Assembly (NCBI GenBank): GCA_003150615.1
Contig: QALN01000013.1
Coordinates: 1 to 64,000 of the forward strand
Origin: Flavobacteriales bacterium
GTDB lineage: Bacteria > Bacteroidota > Bacteroidia > Flavobacteriales > UBA1820
Reading direction: 5' to 3'
DNA: 64,000 nt
In this document: positions 58,848 through 64,000 of the stretch, piece by piece
Layout of the letters: every line of letters begins with the position of its first letter
How positions within the stretch are numbered: position 1 is the first letter of the stretch
Notes under the pieces: generated by a model
Databases searched by the model: none
Seen by the model: the letters and a program-made list of their open reading frames with translations, nothing else
Told to the model about the DNA's origin: nothing
Made by a program: the position numbers and the translations under genes

Positions 58848-59120
58848 ATGAATCTAATAAGATCAATAATCAATTTCTTTGGTTTCAATGACGCCATAGT
58901 TGACGGTATAGGCGAAAGAGGGATGAGAGACAGCTCTATCATAAGATATAATGAGGTGCACGATATGTATGACAAGATTATAAAAGATCTGGGAGATATG
59001 TCGGCTTACGTATCCAAGGGTTATATCTATGATAAGATAAAGGAAAGAACGGGATTAAGTACCAGATATATTAGTAGGATATTGAATCATACTAGGAGGA
59101 AAGATCTTAGATTCATCTAA
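58848..59120 (+). CDS. Small helix-turn-helix protein, 90 residues
   Basis: ATG 58848 follows the preceding stop by a single base, so I chose it over the upstream in-frame start at 58797. The second half (SKGYIYDKIKERTGLSTRYI then SRILNHTRR) is a clear HTH of the kind found in crAss-like phage small DNA-binding proteins. It may regulate the structural operon or take part in DNA inversion as an accessory factor. The latter is speculation from location. Confidence 0.65.
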   Translation: MNLIRSIINFFGFNDAIVDGIGERGMRDSSIIRYNEVHDMYDKIIKDLGDMSAYVSKGYIYDKIKERTGLSTRYISRILNHTRRKDLRFI

Positions 59121-59127
59121 TCGTAAC

Positions 59128-59162
59128 AAAAAGGAGAGATTATATAAGCCTCTCCTTTTTTT
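59128..59162. terminator. Bidirectional terminator beside tip cassette 3
   Basis: The AAAGGAGAG/CTCTCCTTT stem with T-run serves the HTH gene from the left and tip cassette 3 from the right. Its stem is nearly the same as that at 57506-57538. Confidence 0.82.
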
Positions 59163-59166
59163 ATTG

Positions 59167-59534
59167 TCAACAAGATCCACTTCCTTGACCATCCTCATAA
59201 TAAGCATAAGCTCCAGATGATATCCCGTAGTTGGTTGTTGTAGAATCAGAAAAAGTTCCTGATCCGGAAGGAATAGGGACTATTCTTGTCTCATACTCCC
59301 ATTGACCATTCGTTTTTTTGTATCCTATAGTCATCCTAGACGTCTTTTCCGATCCACATGGATTATTATATTGTATGGTGTAATTTATCGTCTTCCCGCT
59401 TCCGCTAGACGTCGTTACACTAGCGCTCCATGTTTTGGGGCAATCGCATTCCATAGCGTTGGCTTTTTCCTGCGCTAGTCTCTGTGCGTCAGCCTGTGCC
59501 GCGGCGGTAAGTGCGGCCTTATCACCGTTACACT
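59167..59534 (-). pseudogene. Silent fibre-tip cassette 3 (inverted)
   Basis: On the minus strand it carries the full 112-bp fibre repeat and then, in frame, a third tip (SVTTSSGSGKTINYTIQYNN ... YEDGQGSGSC, stop at 59167). The tip keeps the YNNPCG strand, an IPSGSG turn and the terminal GSC, so it is a diverged homolog of tips 1 and 2. The open frame reaches an ATG at 59601, but the extra N-terminal part is not fibre sequence, and no promoter is seen. I regard it as a stored variant, not a gene. Confidence 0.88.
59423..59534 (-). repeat. 112-bp inverted repeat, silent copy 3
   Basis: It is identical over 112 bases to the reverse complement of 57095-57206. Such exact identity between distant copies implies recent exchange, because the attached tips are strongly diverged. 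Confidence 0.93.
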
Positions 59535-59579
59535 CACACCAAAACTTGCCAAATATTTCTTGAATAAGGATGAAATTAT

Positions 59580-59587
59580 TATATTTG
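59580..59587 (+). promoter_or_regulatory. -7 element TATATTTG before the IHF-like gene
   Basis: TTG at 59560-59562 gives a 17-base gap. The start codon at 59592 is only 5 bases after the box, so the transcript is nearly leaderless, or a later start is used. Confidence 0.6.
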
Positions 59588-59591
59588 CGAC

Positions 59592-60059
59592 ATGAAAACA
59601 AAGTCGTTTAAAATACTTGATCAATACTTTCTTCGGTTCTACAGGTCTATTATGTCTAAGAACGGAAAGAGAAGGAAACATACGATCGTGGACAAGAATG
59701 ATATTCTCGAATGTCAGTCGTTGATCTGGAAAGTCATACGTGATAAGTACTTAGATAATGAGGGCGGGGTTTATATAAATAACATCGGTTATCTATGTCA
59801 TAAGATTAATCCCAACCGTAAGATATATCTGAATAAACTTACCGGGACTATAAACAGGCGTGGGACAGGTGGATATTCTTACGTCCATACGTGTATGGAT
59901 TTTATGCCGAGGAATAAGTATTTTCATTTATATATCTCTCCAGCATTAAACAAGGAGTGTAGGATGGCTATGGAGTCTGGAAGGAGATATAAGTTCTTGT
60001 ACCGGGAAGTTGAATCGGAAAGTAAGGTATTTGGAGTTAAATGGGTTTATAAGCTGTAG
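59592..60059 (+). CDS. IHF/HU-like small DNA-binding protein, candidate
   Basis: This 155-residue basic protein contains a helix pair (IVDKNDILECQSLIWKVIRD) followed by GGVYINNIGYLCHKINPNRK, which resembles the helix-helix-beta hairpin of IHF/HU with its conserved 'V.I.g.G.f' strand. crAss-like phages carry IHF-like genes between capsid and tail genes, so the location fits. The match is by pattern. DNA bending near the invertible region would be consistent with a role in recombination, but that is inference. Confidence 0.5.
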   Translation: MKTKSFKILDQYFLRFYRSIMSKNGKRRKHTIVDKNDILECQSLIWKVIRDKYLDNEGGVYINNIGYLCHKINPNRKIYLNKLTGTINRRGTGGYSYVHTCMDFMPRNKYFHLYISPALNKECRMAMESGRRYKFLYREVESESKVFGVKWVYKL

Positions 60060-60127
60060 AAGTTTCTATGATCCAGTTAGCTCGTGAGGGTAGACTAGAT
60101 TTTTTTTGTATCACGGATTCAAATACA

Positions 60128-60135
60128 TATCTTTG
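60128..60135 (+). promoter_or_regulatory. -7 element TATCTTTG before the ring-like gene
   Basis: It lies inside the longer open frame from 60068 and 17 bases before ATG 60152, which favours the shorter gene. Confidence 0.6.
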
Positions 60136-60151
60136 TGCAAAAGACTTGAAT

Positions 60152-61036
60152 ATGACAATAAAAGGCTTATTGGCCGAGATCAAGGCCGATTTACATAAAT
60201 ACGACGATAGCGGAGCTATAGACACCTCGTCTGTTTATAGGTGGGCTGAGATAGCTTTAAAAAGGTTTGGGGGTGTTATAGCCGTCATGTCCGAGGCGGT
60301 TGTAAAGACCAGCAACAAACAGGCGGTATTACCTTCCGATTTCTTCGACATGCTTGACGCCTATAGGTGTGAGCCTCTTGTCTGTGAGATTCCGGGGGGC
60401 GATAAGGCTAAGGCTGACCTCCAACACGAGATCGGCTGGGTCGAGCGCACGGAGCGCGGGTTTCGTTGGAACTCCTGCACGGAGTGCTGTAAGGAGGAGT
60501 TTGAGAAGACAATCACGGAGAAGATATATATCGGGTCTCACGAGGTTCGCTTCCATTACCATCACCCCGTAAGGCTGTCTATAGGTCGTGGGTTGAGACG
60601 TGATTGCGCCGCCGACAAGTATCGGGATAAATATGCTTGGGATAATTATGATATAACTATATCCGGCAATACTATGTATACCGGGTTTGATGGATTTATT
60701 TACATCATATATCGTGCTACACCCAAGGATGATGACGGTCTCCCGTATATACCTGAAACGGCGTTAGGTTATCTTGAGGATTATGTCGAGACGTATATCA
60801 AGATGAAGATCTTCGAGAACGCCGCCGTTAATGGCTTGATACAAGGCGCTGGTGACGCTTACAAATTATACGCTCAGCAAGAACCGGGTAAGTTCGCTAG
60901 GGCTATGAAGGAGCTTAAGATGTCGATGATTACCTTGAATGATTATCGGGAACTGGCTGAGGATAATAGGAGGAGGATGTTGTCTTATGAGCGGATGTGG
61001 CCTAACGCTTTTGATAAGTATATTAAAATGGTTTAA
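60152..61036 (+). CDS. Ring/tail-adaptor-like structural protein
   Basis: With start ATG 60152 it has 294 residues. The first 60 form a helical bundle (TIKGLLAEIKADLHKYDD). The middle is beta with a Cys pair (CTECCKEEFEKTI). The segment PYIPETALGYLEDYVETYIK, followed by a long helix, is characteristic of neck proteins that bind below the portal in podovirus-like phages. It is the best ring-protein candidate of the window. I chose this start because a -7 box lies directly upstream. Confidence 0.65.
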   Translation: MTIKGLLAEIKADLHKYDDSGAIDTSSVYRWAEIALKRFGGVIAVMSEAVVKTSNKQAVLPSDFFDMLDAYRCEPLVCEIPGGDKAKADLQHEIGWVERTERGFRWNSCTECCKEEFEKTITEKIYIGSHEVRFHYHHPVRLSIGRGLRRDCAADKYRDKYAWDNYDITISGNTMYTGFDGFIYIIYRATPKDDDGLPYIPETALGYLEDYVETYIKMKIFENAAVNGLIQGAGDAYKLYAQQEPGKFARAMKELKMSMITLNDYRELAEDNRRRMLSYERMWPNAFDKYIKMV

Positions 61037-61050
61037 CAAAATACGATGAT

Positions 61051-61770
61051 ATGGCAGATTGGATGCATTTAGATAAGATAAGTGGTACTGGTCCCGCTGA
61101 GGTTAAGGTTACCGCTGATGTTAACGAGACCGGTGAGATACGGGAAGTTACGTTTAAGGTGATTAAAGAAAGCACCAAGGAAGAAAAGACGTTCGTGTGC
61201 AGGCAGGAGTCGGTTCCGGTGGTGATCATCCCTGAGTTCGATTTCCTTGTGCTTAGGTATATCTGGGCTGACGAGGACGGCATTGACTTCGACACGGCAA
61301 CCGGCTTCGACAACACCGGCCTCCCGGACGTGGACGGCAAGCTGGTTGGTTGGAGTAAACAGTACCAGACCACGCAGGAGCGGGTAGGTGATTATCTTAT
61401 CCACGGTGGTGATAACATGGAATCAGGTAATGAGGCCGCCTTGATCCAGATGGGACCGTTGTTGGATGGCGATAATTACGATAAATTACCTCTTGAGATC
61501 AGATGCGGTATATACGGTAACTGGTATGGTGGTCGTGAGAAAGGTGATGTCACTATCAGGTTCACGGCATATAAGGGCGGTTCTATGGAGAAACGTGGAT
61601 ATGATTTTGTCAATATCGGAGGCGAGGAGGTTTATACCGGTGACGCTCCCACTAACGTATCCACTCATGGTGAGGATAATTGGCAAAATATAAAGACCTT
61701 GTATTCTAAGGTAGGCACGATGATCTATAACAAGGAATCTCGTGACTGTATTGTAAGAATAGGTGAATAG
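61051..61770 (+). CDS. BACON-domain tail protein
   Basis: The protein (239 residues) starts WMHLDKISGTGPAEVKVTAD ... TFVCRQES, a BACON domain very like that at 52185. Residues 70-239 (FDFLVLRYIWADEDGIDFDT ... MIYNKESRDCIVRIGE) are homologous to residues 205-390 of the fibre protein at 34743: both keep a WFGSRGTG/WYGGREKG turn, a YKGG segment and an MIYNK or ITYNK strand. It is likely a decoration or receptor-binding module. A terminator follows. Confidence 0.72.
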   Translation: MADWMHLDKISGTGPAEVKVTADVNETGEIREVTFKVIKESTKEEKTFVCRQESVPVVIIPEFDFLVLRYIWADEDGIDFDTATGFDNTGLPDVDGKLVGWSKQYQTTQERVGDYLIHGGDNMESGNEAALIQMGPLLDGDNYDKLPLEIRCGIYGNWYGGREKGDVTIRFTAYKGGSMEKRGYDFVNIGGEEVYTGDAPTNVSTHGEDNWQNIKTLYSKVGTMIYNKESRDCIVRIGE

Positions 61771-61798
61771 ATTTTTCTTCATAATATAAACACATCGG

Positions 61799-61832
61799 CT
61801 CTCTTGTTCGTGAGGATAGGAGAGTTTTTTTA
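61799..61832 (+). terminator. Terminator after the BACON tail gene
   Basis: CTCTCTT and AGGAGAG form a 7-bp stem (one G-T pair) followed by a long T-rich run. Confidence 0.7.
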
Positions 61833-61888
61833 TTTTTTTTAATCCTTCAATTATGACATATTTGATCTTTTATTGCGTGGGAATAATC

Positions 61889-61896
61889 TAGCTTTG
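61889..61896 (+). promoter_or_regulatory. -7 element TAGCTTTG
   Basis: It matches TAnnTTTG and lies 15 bases before ATG 61912, which I take as the gene start. A -33 element is unclear. Confidence 0.55.
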
Positions 61897-61911
61897 CCGA
61901 AAACTAGTATT

Positions 61912-62412
61912 ATGGTCACATTGAATGATGTAAATAACGAACTCCATGTCCGGTTATATATACTGGAGGTACTTAAGGATTATATAAGAGATGATGGTTT
62001 CGATGGTCTTGTAGATAAGGCGTTGGATTTTGTCATGGAAGGCGTTTCTATGCCTAAGGCTCCGACCAAGGATACCACCATGAGTGACATATCAAAGAGC
62101 GTTTTGGCCTTGGTAGCGGGTGCTGGATTAGATGAGAGGCTAAGCAAAAGCTCTTTAGAGTTAGCTTACGATAGGTGTAAGATGAGGTACGTATTCGATC
62201 CTCGAAATCGGGATATGCACGGTGTAGTCGTAGGTTATTCCAATGACTTTAATAGTCTGGTCGCTGTGTGTGATGAGGGATCAAAGAAAGGGGTGGACAA
62301 AGGATCTACTGATTTTGTGGACGTCAATGAGAGATACGTGACTAACGGGTTCTTCTACATATCCGTAGAGGACGCCGACAAGCAATCAAGCTACATGGGG
62401 AAAAATCCATAA
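61912..62412 (+). CDS. Hypothetical protein, 166 residues
   Basis: The start at 61912 follows a -7 box; the longer frame from 61873 would overlap it. The first 90 residues are helical (LHVRLYILEVLKDYIRD, ISKSVLALVAGAGLDERLS). The last 75 are beta-rich with MHGVVVGYSNDFNSLVAVCD, resembling a small beta-barrel. It has its own promoter and terminator. Function is unknown; a head or tail accessory role is suggested by location only. Confidence 0.55.
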   Translation: MVTLNDVNNELHVRLYILEVLKDYIRDDGFDGLVDKALDFVMEGVSMPKAPTKDTTMSDISKSVLALVAGAGLDERLSKSSLELAYDRCKMRYVFDPRNRDMHGVVVGYSNDFNSLVAVCDEGSKKGVDKGSTDFVDVNERYVTNGFFYISVEDADKQSSYMGKNP

Positions 62413-62466
62413 TTATTATGTTTTTGTATTTTCATTAGGGGTAAACGTTGCAAAGTGTTTAGATTT

Positions 62467-62498
62467 TCCTTCTGGCTTGTAAGAGTCAGAAGGATTTT
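62467..62498 (+). terminator. Terminator TCCTTCTG/CAGAAGGA
   Basis: A perfect 8-bp stem is followed by TTTTCTATTTTTG, 55 bases after the preceding gene. Confidence 0.85.
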
Positions 62499-62547
62499 CT
62501 ATTTTTGTGCGATTTGAATGTCTTGCATAATACGTACAGTTTATTAG

Positions 62548-62590
62548 AATCCGCCACATAAGTGATTATCCGGCGGATTTGCTATATTTG
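62548..62590 (+). promoter_or_regulatory. Operator-like hairpin and -7 box before the giant tail gene
   Basis: AATCCGCC and GGCGGATT form a perfect 8-bp inverted repeat (62548-62579) ending three bases before TATATTTG (62583-62590). The dyad covers the place of the -33 element, so a bound regulator could control this promoter. Confidence 0.5.
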
Positions 62591-62606
62591 CGAAAAACAT
62601 AACATC

Positions 62607-64000
62607 GTGCAGAATAATTCTAATATAGCGGTTCCCGATTCCGGGATGAACAGGGATAAGCATCCACAGGACCTATCCCCGTCTGAGTACAGTTTCGCCT
62701 TGAACGCTACCATAGAGGGTGACGATGGGAGTCAGCTTAAGATTCAGAACGAGCCTAGCACCCTTTTATGTAAGCGATTTGATGGCTATAAGGTTATTGG
62801 GTATAAGAATGATATAGCTGGTGATAACACTTATTTCTTTCTGGTGAATCCTGATAACAACACCTCTAAGATCACGTTCATGAGGTCATTGGATTATGTC
62901 AAGACCGTAGAGGATCAATTAGCGGGATCAGGGAAAGATATTCATCGTATCCTTGGCGAGAGGCTTGAGGAGTCGGATGGTCGTTTCGATGAGATATGTG
63001 ATTTGATGGAGGTGTTGATAGAGGATGGGACCGATGACCCTTGTCTTAACTTTTCCATTCATCACCCGATCTTTGATATAGAGATCAAGGATGAGAAGTG
63101 TGGTAAGGTGATATACTGGACTGATGGATATAACCCCCAGCGATATGTTATGGTTGACAAGGCACTTAATCCGGATGATGATGGTGACTTCTGGTATCAT
63201 TATCATGGATATAAGACATGTGGGGATGATAAGCCAATAGAGAGGTGTAGGCTGGCTTGCGAGAAGCTACTGGTATTCCCGCTGCTGACGGCCCCGTGCG
63301 TGGAGCCTGAGGTCGTGGAGTTCGGGGGAAGCCTGCGTGCCGGGACCTACCAGTTCTGCGTGGCGTTGTGCGATGAGTTCGGGATAGAGAAGACCGGATA
63401 TTGCTCATTGACCAACCCTATCATGATATTCGATCGTCAGGATATAGTCATTCGTGATGGCTTATGGGGCAAATCAACCAACATGGGTATCCGGCTTACT
63501 GTATCCAATATAGATAAGCAGGTATCTCATTATAAGGTAGGTGTTATACAGAACACCGTTGGATATAATGGCGAGCAAAGCCCGGTTCTTGAGTATTTCA
63601 TAGAAGGTATACATCCGATAACGGAAAGGACCATCTATTACCTTACGGATCAGTATAGCGAGCGTACGACCATGGAGAAGTTATCCAAGGAAATACCGGT
63701 ATATAAGACAGCCAGAGGCATGACGTCTGTCGGGAATCGTCTTCTTCAATACGGCTTGACCGTGGAGAATGAATGGAATCTTCAACCGGTCGTTAACTTC
63801 TTGGGTCATTTCGTTAAATGGCAGACATCTATAGCCACGGAGAATTTGTATAAAGACGGTGTGGCTTGCTCTAAATACGCCTCTTTCATGCGTGACGAGG
63901 TATATCCGTTGGGTATAAGATTCTTTACCAATACGGGATACAGGACAGCTAGATTCCCGCTTATCCCTCGTCCGGCCACAAGGGAGGAGATGGAGGTTAT
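62607..64000 (+). CDS. Giant tail protein, N-terminal part (runs off the window)
   Basis: It reads open from GTG 62607 (or ATG 62646) to the window edge, at least 464 codons. The start VQNNSNIAVPDSGMNRDKHP followed by YSFALNATIE...QNEPS is a pattern I associate with the large tail proteins of crAss-like phages, whose N-termini read 'GMN.D..' and then describe a beta propeller-like domain. Strands such as GYKVIGYKND and GTYQFCVALCDEFG fit. I prefer GTG 62607 because it lies 17 bases after the -7 box, and residues before the Met look like genuine protein. Confidence 0.8.
   Translation, partial: MQNNSNIAVPDSGMNRDKHPQDLSPSEYSFALNATIEGDDGSQLKIQNEPSTLLCKRFDGYKVIGYKNDIAGDNTYFFLVNPDNNTSKITFMRSLDYVKTVEDQLAGSGKDIHRILGERLEESDGRFDEICDLMEVLIEDGTDDPCLNFSIHHPIFDIEIKDEKCGKVIYWTDGYNPQRYVMVDKALNPDDDGDFWYHYHGYKTCGDDKPIERCRLACEKLLVFPLLTAPCVEPEVVEFGGSLRAGTYQFCVALCDEFGIEKTGYCSLTNPIMIFDRQDIVIRDGLWGKSTNMGIRLTVSNIDKQVSHYKVGVIQNTVGYNGEQSPVLEYFIEGIHPITERTIYYLTDQYSERTTMEKLSKEIPVYKTARGMTSVGNRLLQYGLTVENEWNLQPVVNFLGHFVKWQTSIATENLYKDGVACSKYASFMRDEVYPLGIRFFTNTGYRTARFPLIPRPATREEMEV

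Noticed and set aside
57095..59534. Diversity-generating retroelement
   Set aside because: There is no reverse transcriptase, and the repeats are near-identical, not adenine-mutated. The design is inversion or conversion, not mutagenic homing.
59167..59601. A 144-residue leftward gene
   Set aside because: The first 20 or so codons are not fibre sequence and no promoter precedes them. The rest is an exact fibre repeat plus an alternative tip, so it is a stored cassette.

Overview
The window is about two thirds or more of the genome of a tailed double-stranded DNA bacteriophage of Bacteroidales gut bacteria. It contains terminase, portal, major capsid, neck, tail-fibre and lysis genes plus a phage replication set. 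The host is suggested by promoters of the Bacteroidetes type (TTTG, about 18-20 bases, then TAnnTTTG, with little Shine-Dalgarno signal) in front of many genes, and by BACON and DUF5977-like repeats in the virion proteins. Gene order (terminase, very large portal, scaffold-like protein, major capsid protein, neck proteins, IHF-like and ring-like proteins, giant tail protein) resembles crAss-like phages (Crassvirales). That assignment is inference, since no polymerase, primase or RNA polymerase lies in the window.

Layout. 1-2.3 kb: a contig end carrying a Nextera transposon end, a perfect parS-like palindrome, small leftward genes and hairpin-rich non-coding DNA. 2.3-3.7 kb: small rightward genes with poly-G tracts. 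3.7-16.1 kb: the leftward early/replication block, with dUTPase, a degenerate dUTPase-like protein, a PD-(D/E)XK-like nuclease, tRNAs for Arg and Met and a shortened tRNA-like gene, a papain-like protease, a lipoprotein, SSB, sliding clamp, RuvC-like resolvase, RecA, a Pif1/RecD2-like helicase and an HTH protein. 16.1-17.1 kb: the divergent control region with three non-coding cassettes bracketed by inverted repeats; a fourth copy lies at 44.5 kb and a possible fifth at 3.2 kb. 17.1-32.4 kb: rightward packaging and capsid genes, with a class-3-like intein in the Walker A motif of the terminase. 32.4-44.2 kb: fibre and adhesin genes, including a ten-repeat protein, three tandem leucine-rich paralogs and a broken glycine-rich adhesin, then lysis genes (M15 endolysin, holin, u-spanin) and a lectin-like protein containing a poly-C tract. 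44.2-45.2 kb: tRNA-Cys and non-coding DNA. 45.2-57.5 kb: two KilA-N paralogs, small fibre-neck proteins, BACON proteins and a 1,497-residue DUF5977-repeat fibre. 57.5-64 kb: silent tip cassettes, then neck and tail genes, ending inside a giant tail protein.

The most interesting system is at 57.1-59.5 kb. The last 112 bp of the repeat region of the giant fibre gene recur in inverted orientation downstream, each copy fused in frame to a different but homologous C-terminal tip. The nearest inverted copy (74 bp) lies tail-to-tail with the expressed tip across a shared terminator. Inversion or gene conversion would therefore swap the fibre tip in frame, like a small shufflon. No recombinase is visible in the window; the phage's own RecA and SSB, or a recombinase elsewhere, could do it. 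With the mononucleotide G/C tracts in surface-protein genes, this suggests a phage that diversifies its host-binding surface.
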